This document shows, in pieces, positions 38,989 through 51,660 of a stretch of 64,000 nt of DNA. The notes beneath the pieces are model-generated. The model saw only the letters and a program-made list of their open reading frames with translations. It was not told the DNA's origin and did no database searches. Source of the stretch: Straminergon stramineum (Eukaryota; Streptophyta; Bryopsida; Hypnales; Calliergonaceae); NCBI GenBank assembly GCA_963920665.1, contig OY987263.1:35948547-36012546 (forward strand), written 5' to 3'. Position 1 is the stretch's first letter. Every line of letters begins with the position of its first letter. Both the position numbers and the translations under genes were made by a program.

Positions 38989-41900
38989 ATGGCGACTAAC
39001 GGAAACACAATCGGCGCTCACGATTTTGAGTTCAGTACGGCAGCCATGGTTCCAAATGGCCTCTCCAAAATTAACACAAAGACTGCGGAGATGTGCAAAG
39101 ATGATACCGCACCCACGGTGAAAGTATCGAACATCGAAGAGCTGCATGCTCTGCAGAAGAAGAAAGCGTCCACTCCGTCGACGCCCAGAACCGCTACAAA
39201 TCCTTCTACCCCGAAGAGCTTGACGCCTCGTTCCTACTTGTCGGAAGAGGAGCTCCAGAAGCAGCAGATGCAGTCTGTCAGGTACACAAACGTTGCGATC
39301 AAGAAGTTATCTTCTGGTGTCTCATATACTTTCTGTGGAGACATTTTAGACTACAAGTCAAGCCAGGCACGCCGAGTGTGTGTGACACAGTTATTGACAT
39401 TCATTCATCATGTTGTTACCGGCAAGCTGATGTATTGAGTGTTTTGGTTTTGCAGCGCTTCGTTGGCCTCTTTGACCCGTGAGAGCGGACCCCAGGTCAT
39501 CAAGGGCGATCCGGCCAGGAAGAGGTCCCCCCCGAAGTCTGTGGTCGCTCCGAGGCTGGACATCAGTGACAGCGCCTTGAAGTTCACGCACGTTCTTTAC
39601 AACTTGTCTCCTTCAGGTGCGGTTCACTGACTTGTTTGATATATGCGGCATCCTTCTTATGAGTTATTTTCATTGGGCTTCTGAATCCAACTTTGCACTG
39701 CGGCAATTGCAAACCATGTGTGTGTCGTACTGTTATTCGCGAGCTCTGTCCGAAGCCCTCGTGTGTTGTCTGTTCTTATTTGTTTGCCCTTGTCCTTTGC
39801 AGAGCTGTACGAGCAAGCCATCAAGTACGAAAAGGGGTCTTACATCACATCGACTGGAGCTCTTGCGACCATGTCTGGTGCCAAAACTGGCAGGTCTCCA
39901 AAGGACAAACGTGTGGTGAAGGAAGAGACCTCCCAGGATGACCTGTGGTGGGGAAAGTAAGTGTCCTGTCCTTGGTGTCACATGTTCGGTGCCTTCCTGT
40001 GCGGAGTCGAGGGGAATGTCTTTTGTGTATCACCACAATCGTCTGAAATGTCGAATTGCTGTTGCTCTTTCCTCGTTCCCTTGCATGTTAGCCATGCTCT
40101 TGTTTGCTCTGCGGTCATGTGTGGTATATGTGGTAGTTGAGGTTGGTGTCGTTGGATTTGAGGAGGTCGTTTGTTGATTTTGTTGGTGTGCCTTGTCCTG
40201 CAGGGGATCTCCGAACATCGAGATGGACGAGGAGACGTTCTTGGTGAACCGCGAGAGGGCCGTGGACTACCTGAACTCGTTGGAGAAGGTATGCCCTGCT
40301 CGCAGTTGCTTGTGTGCGTCACGATTGGGTGTTTGAGTTTCATCGAGCGATTCGTGGTTTTGAATCGATGGTTTCCGGTGGGGTCTTGACTGAGCGAGGG
40401 TTGTTGTTCGTGCAGGTGTTCGTGAACGATCAGTTCCTGAACTGGGACCCCGAGAACCGCATCAAAGTCCGCATCATATCCGCTCGTGCTTACCACTCCC
40501 TTTTCATGCACAACATGTAAGCCTCTGAACTTGTTCCCCCTCCTTGGCATTTGCCCTCTCCAATGCCCGGTATGGCCGCTGAACGCTGAACGCTGAGATT
40601 TGTTGTGTCTTGAGCGACGTTTGCATGGGTGTGTTGGTCTCTTGCACATCCAGTTGCTAGTTAGGAGCATGCGAGGCCTTGGGCCCCCATTTGGGAGGGG
40701 TGGACACCATCGGGGTTGGGGTTGATGATAATGATTGGTTTTTGTCGTGGTGTATTGTGTCCGTTGTTGGGTGAGTGTGGTGTATTAGATGCAAGTATGT
40801 GTTTGGTGTGTGTCCGGTGGCATTAAGCATATGGGTGGCAGGTGCATACGCCCTACACCTGAAGAGCTCGAGGATTTTGGCACTCCGGACTTCACAATTT
40901 ACAATGCCGGACAGTTTCCGTGCAATCGCTATACCCACTACATGTCATCGTCAACTAGCATAGATCTGAATCTGAAACGCAAAGAGATGGTGATTTTGGG
41001 AACGCAATATGCCGGAGAGATGAAGAAGGGTCTCTTCAGCCTGATGCACTACTTGATGCCCAAAAGAGGAATCCTGTCATTGCACTCGGGCTGCAACATG
41101 GGGAAGAGCGGGGATGTGGCGTTGTTTTTTGGATTATCAGGTATAGTTGGCGAAAGAAAACGAGAAGCTCACAGACGTGCTATGACAGCTGCGACGGAAT
41201 TGGCACGATCGGTTCCCTGATGCTGTTGGTCGTTGTGATGTGTTTGTGTTTCAGGGACCGGTAAGACGACTCTTTCGACGGACCCGAACCGTCAGCTGAT
41301 CGGCGACGACGAGCACTGTTGGAGCGACACCGGTGTGTCGAACATCGAGGGCGGTTGCTATGCGAAGTGCATCGATTTGTCGAGCGAGAAGGAGCCGGAG
41401 ATCTGGAACGCGATCAAGTTCGGCACCGGTGAGTGTTTGGTTCTGGCGTGTTTGGATTGGTGTCGTTTTGGTGTTGCTGGTTTGTGTGCTGCATGTGTTT
41501 GGCTTCTTTCGCTGGAGACTGAGTGTGTGTGCGTGTCGCAGTGCTGGAGAACGTGGTGTTCGAGGAGCATTACAGGGACGTCGATTACAACGACAAGTCT
41601 GTGACCGGTACGGTTCTGGATTTGCATGCACTGCAGTGTTGGATCCTTTGATTGTGGTAGTGATCCATTGTGAGTTGGAAGTAAGGTGGGGGCAGTGGAT
41701 TGTGGCATCCTGTGGGGCGTTCCCCGTTTGTGTTGCAGAGTGTGATGTCGCTCACCTGGTTTTCGTATTGGGTCTGTGCAGAGAACACGAGGGCCGCCTA
41801 CCCCATCGAGTTCATCCCCAACGTGAGGCTTCCGTGCTTGGGCCCTCACCCGAAGAACGTGATTTTGCTTTCTTGTGACGCTTTCGGTGTGTTGCCCCCC

Positions 41901-42891
41901 GTGAGCAAGTTGACTCACTCGCAGACCATGTACCACTTCATCAGCGGCTACACTGCTCTGGTACGTGTGTGGGAGAGCCAGACCGGGTTCAGCCTTGTTT
42001 GTCCTTTTTGTTGCGAGGGAGTGATTTTGATGTTGTGTCGTGACTTTGTGCTGACGATGTGGGTTTGATCGAACAGGTGGCCGGCACGGTGGAGGGTGTG
42101 AGGGAGCCGACGGCCACCTTCTCCGCGTGCTTCGGAGCTGCTTTCATCATGCTGCACCCGACGAAGTACGCTGCCATGCTCGCCGAGAAGATGCAGAAGC
42201 ACGGTGCCACCGCCTGGTTGGTGAACACCGGATGGACTGGCGGCAGGTAGGGACAGGATTGTGTGTCCCTTGAAGGAATGTTTGTCGTTTTCTTTCAGCA
42301 TAGGTCGTTTCCGCTACATTGTTTTTCGGGTTTTCCTTGGGTAGAGATGGTGACGGTGTGTTGGTTTTGCAGCTACGGTGTTGGTTCGAGGATGAAACTG
42401 GCTCACACGAGGAAGATCATCAACGCCATCCACGACGGGAGTCTGTTGGAGGCGGAGTACGTGCAGACCCCGATTTTCAACCTGTCCGTGCCGACCCAGG
42501 TGTCCGGTGTTCCGAGCGAAGCTTTGCAGCCCCAGAATGCGGTGTGTGAACTTTCGACCTCTTTTTGAGTTGGTTTTGTGTAAATTCGTGGATGGGATTG
42601 GGACGGATGGTTGTGTCGTTGTGTCTGATAATACGGGGAGCTGAATGCGACTATGTGCTGGGTTTCGGGTTTATCTTGAGACGTTGTGGGAGTGTGCGTT
42701 AAGTGCTTCTGGATTTGACATGATGGAAGAATGGTGTTGTGCAGTGGTGGGACAAGAAGCTTTACAGCGAGACTTTGAAGAAGCTCGCGGGACTTTTCCA
42801 GAAGAATTTTGAGGTTTACGCCGACTACCAGGTTGGTGGAGACCGCAAGTTGACGGAGCGTATTCTCGCAGCCGGGCCTCGTCTGGAGTAA
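38989..42891 (+). CDS. PCK: Phosphoenolpyruvate carboxykinase (ATP), 12 coding exons
   Basis: The product converts oxaloacetate and ATP to phosphoenolpyruvate, CO2 and ADP in the cytosol, the committed step of gluconeogenesis from lipid or organic acids. Coding exons joined by GT-AG introns of 82-203 bp, except for one of 325 bp: 38989-39281, 39456-39616, 39803-39956, 40204-40288, 40416-40516, 40842-41140, 41255-41428, 41542-41607, 41782-41960, 42077-42246, 42373-42541, 42745-42891. All phases agree and give 1,998 bases, 665 residues, usual for plant PEPCK. The N-terminal ~95 residues form the Ser/Thr/Pro-rich extension ([14 protein letters not shown]) that in plants is phosphorylated. Visible active-site elements are YAGEMKK (321-327), the metal-binding His346, P-loop GLSGTGKT (362-369) and IGDDEH (380-385). 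All expected residues are present, so the enzyme should be active. Exons are GC-rich against AT-rich surroundings. Confidence 0.97.
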
Positions 42892-43178
42892 TGACGTCTT
42901 GACGAGACGGGAGTGTACATGTTTGAGTGATTATGGGATGTGATGGAACTGGAATCTAGGGACCTTTTCTCTTTTGCCTGTAGAAAGTGCGAAGAGTTCC
43001 AAGTTGGATGATGATGATTAACGAGTAGAGTAGATATTTCTGATTTCTGATGGGTTGAGCCCTTGCGGGGATATATTTTTTACTACCTGGGGTGATCTAC
43101 ACTAGGTAGCAATTTTTTCATTCAGGTTCTCTGTCCGTATTCTAACTTAGCTCCTGTGCATATAAGATAGTTCGATCT

Positions 43179-43184
43179 AATAAA
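43179..43184 (+). terminator. Poly(A) signal AATAAA of PEPCK
   Basis: A canonical AATAAA lies about 290 bases after the stop codon in a T-rich 3'UTR. Plant poly(A) signals are loose, so alternative sites are likely. Confidence 0.5.
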
Positions 43185-43669
43185 GTTACTGCTGGTTCTT
43201 CATCGATGATCGTCGCTCGCATGGTTTATGATGCTAGGTTATTGGGTTGTATGATCGCGTGGTCCTTCGAGTTTTGTGGTTTGCATCTCATATCTTATGG
43301 GTGGAGTGACTTGTCGTATCGTGGTAATGTGAATCTTGGCTCTGTTGCTGGTTGACTGTAGAGTTTGAAATTTCGGCTGCAGTTGTAATGTCATTATCGG
43401 TGGATTAAAGTAGGGACAAGCTGTAAGCTAAACATTTGACTCGTGATTCTAGTGTGAGGTATAGACGTATAGTTCATTCTTCCTTTCTGTTGCCTTGTCT
43501 GCTTCATTTTCATTTTTGTTGTGAAGCAAGGAGAAGTACCTAAGTGTGACACTTATTGTGGGTCCTTTGATCTGGAGGGTGTGTACAGAAACAAATGATG
43601 TGCTTGATAGTAACTGGGTTAACAAATCAACCAAATTGGTTTTGTATTTTTCTGACTTCGCATTAACCC

Positions 43670-44249
43670 TTAACCCCTAAACGTCTAGAAGCACCTCCAG
43701 AATTGATGATTTGAGAAAAATCATTATATAGTTCAATGTGGAAGCAGATTTTGGAATTGATATACAAATACAAGTTGTAGAGTTTGACTTGTAGATTTCA
43801 TCTGTACATTTAGATTCACCAGTGCTATCACCAATCTTTATTTTTTATAATTTTTGAAGGAGAAATTTCAAAATTCCTTCAAAATTCGATTACAAGCAAA
43901 ATATTATCATTTTTTGAGTAAAATTTGTTGGAATGGATTTGTAACCAGGTTCTGTTTGCATGGTGATTTTTTGAAATTTTTGTGTTCTTAAGATCAATGA
44001 CCTCATTTTGGCAAATCCAATTTTGAATTGAAGTCAATGCAATTTGACCACTTGACATCCTTGTACATTTGTAATTTTAGAAAAATATATACTCTAGTAA
44101 TGCCAAATCCAACCCTTAGACAGAATTAGAACTTGATAAAATATGTCCATAAATTAGTATAACTTTCATCCAAGTAGGTAGGAGGATGCAACCACAGTTC
44201 CAATTTGTTCATTGTCTAGAAAATGGACGTCGAAGGGCTTAGGGATTAA
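43670..44249. mobile_element. TTAA-ended element just downstream of PEPCK
   Basis: The left end TTAACCCCTAAACGTCTAGA is answered at the right by an imperfect inverse (gtctag.., ggacgtc.., GGGCTTAGGGATTAA to 44249). The element is 580 bp and has no ORF. Its ends match the TTAA family, but the interior is diverged. It lies about 490 bp past the poly(A) signal and may form part of the 3' boundary of the gene. Confidence 0.6.
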
Positions 44250-44293
44250 ACGCCAAAGTAGTGACCATGGAAATCATGACTTTTGGAATCTTG

Positions 44294-44296
<3 letters not shown>

Positions 44297-44348
<52 letters not shown>
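44297..44348. repeat. (AT)26 microsatellite
   Basis: 52 uninterrupted bases of AT. The 87-codon ORF running through it (Ile-Tyr repeat) is an artefact of the repeat. Confidence 0.95.
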
Positions 44349-44351
<3 letters not shown>

Positions 44352-45536
44352 TTGGGAGTCAAACTATTGTAGAAGATCCCCCCTTTGCACCTCTAATTCC
44401 TTTACACAAGGGAATTCTTCAAACAAAAGACGTTCATTGTGTCATTTATGGGTTAATATAATATGTATTTATTGAATGAATTACATAGATGTACCTATTT
44501 CCCTATTAGAGATTGTAGACTAATGCACAAGTGATCATGGAAACATCCAAAAGCAACAAATTGTAAGCTTGTATCATGCATAGGAGATTGGCCAATGTAA
44601 AACCCACCCCATGACCTTGACTTCTTCTCGGAACATTGCCTATCTCTTTGCCCACAACCTTGTCTTGCTTTAGGGTGTTTTTCAAGGGTCCAGAAACGAT
44701 TCATATTACATCAAGGTATCTCTACCAGCAATCCCAAAATTGGCTAAATTTCGCTCAGTTGCTACATAATTTTTTCATACCCTCAATGTTAAATTCAAAA
44801 AAATCTTCCAAAAATGAACATTTGGCTAATTTCCCTGAAGCAATTATGGGATCACTAATCTCTACCTTATATAGTAATTAATTTATCTATTTACATTACG
44901 TTGTATGCATGAAATTTGTTAGATTAGAATATTGTGAATTATAATACTAGTATGGTTGTATATAAGTGCCTTCTTGTTTTAATATGCTACAAGAATTGAT
45001 CAAAGTGCAAGCACCTTTCAAAAAATCAAATCTTAACCTTGAAAGGATGAGTGTATGATCACTTTTTCAAACTCCAGAGTTCCTTTCTCTATTTGCTCCC
45101 ATTCTCTGAGACTCCAACTATTTATGAATGAATTTTTTGTTTTATCTTTGAAAAATGTAAATGTGTATCGTATAACCACAATCAATTTACGGCTTCTCAA
45201 AATCTACTCTATAAATTTTTTTAAATGAATTTCTAATTGAGATTTTTTCTCCAAGATCTAGTGTATTTGAGGCTCATTTCCTAAAGCCCTCAAAATGAAA
45301 AATCAAGATTTGTAATGGACACCCATGCACAAAATCTTGAATAAAAGAAACATAAACAATCATTTTCAAACTTAAATTTTTATTCCTGAAACTAAATTGC
45401 AAAATGAATTTGTCTTAAGAAGAAACTACTAAAAATATCAACTTGATAAGTTTTCATTTAACTTCAAATATGGTGTCTAAAGGCATTTATGCATTAAATT
45501 CAAATTTAGAGAAATAAGTACAAATTGCCAAAACAT
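44349..45536. other. AT-rich intergenic DNA, no gene seen
   Basis: Short ORFs only (up to 81 codons at 44636-44881). No domain or repeat ends were recognised. Confidence 0.55.
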
Positions 45537-45727
45537 CACTAGAAGAAATCCGTATTTTAGGTAAATATCCTTGTTTTTATATCAACAATAATGTCCAACA
45601 TAACATCTTGATGTTATGTTGGATGTGTTTGTTGACATAAAAATAGGGGTTGTTGCATTGGATATCACCTAAAATCTATTTAAAAAAAATTTGGGCTTGT
45701 TACCTAAAACATGGGGTTCCTATAGTG
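45537..45727. mobile_element. CACTA-type foldback MITE
   Basis: The left end is CACTAGAAGAAATCCGTATT and the right end is its imperfect inverse, AACCCCATA..TAGTG style, with 20 of 26 positions matching. The middle is a strong foldback: tccaacataacatc pairs with gatgttatgttgga around a two-base turn at about 45608, and pairing continues imperfectly outward. The flanking triplets (CAT, TAC) do not match, so the target duplication has decayed or the ends are off by a few bases. No coding capacity. Confidence 0.7.
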
Positions 45728-45890
45728 TACACTACATGTGTTCCAAAAATTTGGGAATGCACACCTTCATACCACTCCTCCCAATGAGTCTAAAAGAATT
45801 TGGATGAAAAAATTTGTTATCAATCCCTTGTAAAATGATCCAACCATGATCCAATTGAGTCAAAATTTATGAAGGTATGTTATTGTAAAG

Positions 45891-46160
45891 GCAGGATGCT
45901 AAATCCTACAAACAAAGTGGGTTCCGCAAGGGCAATTTCTGTTTTATTTGGGGGTAAAAGTAAAAACTACCCCCTATTTTGAGCTGTATCTAGGGTATGT
46001 TCTAGACCTCTTCTAGCTAATATGGGGTCTCTGATTGCAAATATGAATTCGAAATTTGCAAAAAAATAATGTGCAAAAGATAAAAATAAGTCCGTGCGTT
46101 TTTTCCATGGTAAATTTGCCCCTGCAGGGCCCAGTTCGTTTGTAGGATTTAGCGTCCTCC
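45891..46160. mobile_element. Mutator-like MITE with perfect 9-bp target duplication
   Basis: The left end GCAGGATGCTAAATCCTACA and the right end TGTAGGATTTAGCGTCCTCC are inverted repeats, and similarity extends to about 29 bp with few mismatches. The same nine bases ATTGTAAAG flank both sides (45882-45890 and 46161-46169). A 9-bp duplication is the Mutator (MULE) hallmark. It is 270 bp long and non-coding. Confidence 0.85.
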
Positions 46161-46169
46161 ATTGTAAAG

Positions 46170-49100
46170 CGCCAATCTAAGAGTGATCAACATCTTTTTT
46201 TTGTAGGCACTCAAATAATAAGATATCTTGGACAATCCTAGTTTGGTGAATTTTAATAAACACAAGCCATAAAATTGATGGAATTGAGTCATAGTTGGTT
46301 GTACAACACCTCACCTTAGCATCATCAATTTGCTATAGATTAAGCAAATAATGCCAAATTATTAGGTGTGCTTTATGTTTTGAGATTCAAAGCAAAGGTG
46401 TTGTTTCAATTTGTGATAACTTTGCACTAAAGAAGAAAACATAGCCCAAATTAAGACTTTATGTTGCTTTGGACTGGTTGACTCAAAACTTTTTTAACAA
46501 AGTTTTAGTGATTTGATGTGCTCCATTGCTTTTGATGGCTTCTCTTACGCATTTTAAGTTTTTAATGTTGCATAGGTAAAGTGAGGTCACCATTATCCAA
46601 GAATTTTACCTTACCATAGCATAATTGGACACCTTGATGATTTCAAGCCCTTGCATTGGTGATGGGAGAGAGATCTCCTTTCTATAAGTTGTACCCCTTG
46701 GTCCCAAAATTATCTTATGGATCCCCTTAAATGTTCTTGTTCCAAAATGATTTTCTAATTTCTCAAAAATGGTCATTTTTGTTCTTAAAGATTCAATGAT
46801 TGGATAATGATTTTCTTCAAATACTTAAAAATATGTTGAAATAATGTTATTTTTTACCTTTATCCCGAACATTTTGTCCAATTGGAAGATCATTTTAGGA
46901 CAAAGGGAGTATAACAAAGTAGAGTAAACTTGCCATTTACTGCACACATCCAAAAAACAAACAACAACTATTGCCATTTACCAAACAATAACCATATGAT
47001 TTAACTACCAATTCAATTGCCATGGGAACACAATTTTGTATCATCACCCAATGACTTCACACTATGTGGTCATTGGGGTGCAAGGAATTTTGAACTAGAT
47101 TTTAGCTTCATTGCCTTTAGATTGCAATAAATTTTGTAGGAAGAAATCTTTTTGCATTTTGTTGTTTGAATCTTAATAAGATATTTAATAATCATGCCAA
47201 ATTTCAAAACATGAAAGTCTCTATGTTTATGTGGAGAGGAACTTGAATTTGGTCTATTCAGTGATTGGCAAGTTTACTCTAGCTAAGAAAGTCAAGGAAA
47301 AGAAAATAACATTGAAGAAATCTACAAAGAGATAATGGGACTATGAACTCTCGGGGGTCATTATGATAGTCCTAGAAAGTAAAGAGAGTCCAAACATAGG
47401 ATACCTTTTTTCTTGGTAGCAAACAAATTAAATTACAAAAATGAAACATGGGCCTCAATAATTGTATGAGAAATTATTCTTCAAATATTCTAAGTGCATT
47501 TCAGAACATATTTCAAACGTGTTTCTTATGTCCCTCTAAAAAGATATCTCTTAGAAGCTTATAGTTATCAAATTACACAAACTAAGAGTGACTCCTTGAG
47601 AATGAACTTCTTGTTACATTTGCATTTGGCTATTAGTATCTATGGCATAGGCTTCATGCTAAGAAAGTAAGTGCAATCATTTGTTCATTATAGTATAAGG
47701 CAATTGTGACATACAACAAGTTCTTGATAGTATTCTCAAGCATCAAATCAAACTTGTTTACACTACTCAATCTAGTTGCATATATATTTATGGCCTCACA
47801 TACACCTAATTCTAATAAAGTTGGTACATAACTTGAATTGTTGAAGATCTCAAATTCTAGTGAGTGTTCAAGCCAATTCAGTCAATATCTCATCTATTCA
47901 CAATTACAAACCGTCCCTATTTGGTTATATGTAGGATAAAGTGGTTGGATCAATGCATTGATGGATGGTTCATCTTCTACATAGTTATATTCCAACTATA
48001 TTTGTGGGTCAAATTTCCTACCAAGCCTAATATTCTACCAAACATTACTCTAATAAAACTTCATCACTATTTATATAGTTCCCTAAAGCTTTAAACAACT
48101 CCATGTTTAAGCAAACTCGCTTTGCAAGTACCTAGTATAGATAGCCCATTAGAATTATTATAATTAGGGAAGTTTTTACACATGGCTTTCTTGTTTGATG
48201 CAAGCATATGATTGCACACCACATTAAATATAAGCAAACAAATAAGCAAACAACCTAAACAATTTAAACGAGCAAACAAGAAATTTCGATTGTTTGATTG
48301 CACTCCATTGCATTACTTTGAATTTTGATATTTAGATTTACTAGTGTTGACAGAATTTGAAGTGGTAATACAATTCTAAATGTTGTATGAGGTGCTAATT
48401 TAAAACCTTGCTTCTATATGAGGCATTGTCTTCAAAAACATTTCTAAAGTATAATGGCTACCCAAATCATCACGTCGCATCATCTATATTTGAATCTTGA
48501 TTGGCCACCTTCATTGAGCCAAAACCACTACAAGTTTCGAAGTTCACAAGAGCAATCAATGAAAGTTCAAGAATACTTTGAGGCAACCAATTGAAATTGT
48601 AGCATTTTCACTTACAAGGGTGACCATTTAAAGGGGAGTCCAAAGGCATGATTAGATACCTTATGCTATTAACTTTGAAAAGTCATAGAATATTGCTTGA
48701 GTGTCAAAAAATATGAAAAAAATCGAATTATTTTTCTATTATGGAGGCTATCATATTTTCTAGAAATTTATCATTTGAACCACCCATCTTGGCCAAAAAA
48801 ATGGAAGTTTTGGGTGCTTTTGCCTTACACCTTAAATGCCTTGTCACTCCTTTCCTCATTTTTTTGAAGAAGTTGTCTCAACATGGACCATTTTTAGGAT
48901 TGCTCTAGAAATGCCTACATGTAATTTGTAAAGTTCTTCAAGTTATCATTTGAGGGGTTTTGTTAAACCCATATTTCAATTATCATCAATTGGACAATAT
49001 CTTGTGCTTATTGGTGGTCGAAGATACATCTAGAATACTCATCATGGACTCACCAACTAGGATAGTCATGGGTAGAGGCAAGTTGAAGTCAAGCTCAAGT

Positions 49101-49990
49101 CAATCAATTTTTTTGAAGCTTGCATTGATTAACAGAAACTTGCTTATTAGATTACTACTTGCATTAATACAACACGGAGATGTAAGGTAAGAATACCACA
49201 AACAATGTTGGTCAATAAACGATTTCAATGTACCTACTCTTGTCATTTTTACCTTGAAATGATAAGAGCAAGTACATTGAAGCTATTTATAGATCAACTC
49301 CGTTTATGGTGTTCCTACCTTAAATATATGAGATTTTAAATATGAGATTTTTCTCTCTACAACTTATTCAATCTTTATTCCTTGTCGATATGGGGAGGGT
49401 CAAAGCTAATACTTAATGGGTGTGTTGTGGTAAAGGTCAAAAATTTTCTATGAGCTGATTCTAAAGACCCTACTCGTGCTCGTGCAACATAAGATACTTG
49501 TTGTCGCAAGTGAAAAAATGGAGGCATAAATCTCATTGATCCAAAACAAGTAGTTATTATAGCAATCATGAGTAAGTGGATCATACTTGTTTGTAAACCT
49601 AGGACGTTCAATTAAGTTGACCTAATTGCAACCACTACCATATTGCAACATTGTGTATGTCCTTGGCCTCTTTATTTCATAACCTAAATTTTGGATAGTC
49701 ATTCTTGTCTTATGAGATTTGTGCTACATGAATAAGATAGATTGATAACTCTAAATTTGGGTTTTGAAACATTTGATGGGATGTAGATATTGACTCAATC
49801 AAACACCAATTCCATTAAATCATTGATATTGCATGTGACATTTTGACATTTCCATCACTTTGTTGTGTTAATAGACGTCCAAATTAAGCTGTAAACTACA
49901 TTTTCCCTAGTACAACATTGTACACCAACAAGCTATTGTAAGATTTCCAGCATCCCCTTTCTTGTATCCCAGCTTTCTCACATTTCTAAA
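46170..49990. other. AT-rich intergenic DNA, no gene seen
   Basis: No ORF longer than 78 codons, no domain and no complete repeat element were recognised. Confidence 0.55.
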
Positions 49991-51660
49991 TAATTTCATC
50001 TCCTTCCTTTCTTAAGGCTCCACCGGGCCACTTGAATGAAAAATTTGTGCCATTTTAACCGAATCGACGTTAGAAGGTAGGGTCGCAATTAGGTACACTT
50101 AATTACCTTGCTACAATGCCAACCATACCTACACGTCCAGTGGAATCCATCGATCTCCTGAATGCTTCAGGCTCAACGTCCGTAAATTACGCTCCATTGA
50201 TCAGACTCAAGGCTTTGGGGTCAAACAATGCGAGCGTGGAAGAAAATGGTTGCAGCAGCTGTGGAGGCACGCTCACCTAATTAGTCGTATGAAGAATGGC
50301 TTATTTAGCTGCTCTTTTGGGTGGTGCCCAGGTTTCCAAACTACAGTATCGGCCCGTTGTTCGATCTCAAAACTAATTCCGGGTTTCAGAAACCTTCAAT
50401 TGTGGGCCGGTTGAGGCTAGTCAGGCGGATGCTTGGAATTATCAGACAGTCCCACTCTAGAGTATCGATCATCCTTTGAAGCAGCTGCAAGATCGATCTG
50501 GCATTCTTCCGACGGAATTCTCTCATTGGGATCGATCGATCAAATCACAAGATTAATCTCCATCAAAGGGAGCCAATTAGCAATCCAATTAAAGATCCAT
50601 TCGACCAAGTGAAGATGAATGGATTGGGATCTATGAGACGGTGCAATCGAAATTCCCACTGGTGGTCTTCCTTGGTCTACCAGCTGCTCATATTAACAAC
50701 GAGCCTGAGGAATGTCAGCGGCTTACTGCGAAACAGACTTCCTTCGGAGTGATGTCGCAGTCTCGTACGCTTGTCACACAGGGAGAGTCACGGAGGCTTC
50801 AGTGAGCGGCGCAAGCGAGTTGGGTTTTTCTGCTACTCACCCACTTGCGCTAGTACAAGATTCTTCAACTAGTTCAGTGATGGGTTTTTGGTTATCCACT
50901 CATCTCCTTCCATGAGTTGGGGGTAATGAGGGCTCCCTACTGTGACTCCCTCTATTGTCTTGAGGAGAGGTTCCCAATGAAGAAAATGTCACTAATATTC
51001 CCATTTACTCCTTTCTTGGCTTACCAGCTAGAGTGTGAATGCAAAGTATGCTGCTAGGACCAAAGAAGTAGCTCATCTCGCTTTTCTATGGCAAAATGCA
51101 ACATTTGCAATGGATCTTTGCCCATCTTCATTGGCCATAGTAAAACATCAATTTCATTAAATTGGCAATATTCCATTATTTTAGAGTGGTCGAGGCTGGA
51201 CGGCTTGAAACCAAAATCTATTCATGTCCTAGTTTGTGGCCTGAAATCAGACCTTTGTAAAGATACATGTCACACTTTTTTGCTTGTGTATTATCGCCAA
51301 TTTAACAAAATTGACGTCAAAAAGAGTTCATATGTACTACACACCCAATTGAGACGATCCATCCTTAGGAAAAGACCAACTCCTCACAATGTAGCAGTTG
51401 ATAAAAGGCCTATTTAATCTCCTTCCTGTCAACTTCAAATTTCGATGGTGCAACACTTTGAGCAGCGAAAGTTGGCTTCCCGTGAACTCATGAAGTAATC
51501 CAATCTCAGCTATTGATTGACACCTCTTGCACTCCGTGCAACATGCGGGAATTGTGTGCAGCACTGTGAAGAATTGTGTGTGTGGGCTGTATGGCTTACT
51601 CGCAATGCTTTCAATCAGGGGTGATTAACCTCAGTGAGTACGTTCGCAGTGCCTGTACTA
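49991..51660. other. Less AT-rich block, no gene supported
   Basis: Composition resembles the 29-33 kb block. The longest ORF is 109 codons (51088-51417, +) and resembles no known family. It may hold a decayed gene. Sequence at 50530-50640 has dense GATC/GATCCAT words but no clear repeat. Confidence 0.4.

Noticed and set aside
39978..40670. 230-codon ORF on the minus strand
   Set aside because: It runs antisense through PEPCK exons 4-5 and their introns. GC-rich coding sequence suppresses stops on the opposite strand; the peptide has no domain and the sense exons are certain.
41333..41936. ORFs of 181 codons (+) and 192 codons (-) over PEPCK exons 7-9
   Set aside because: Both ignore well-supported splice sites and are out of frame or antisense to PEPCK.
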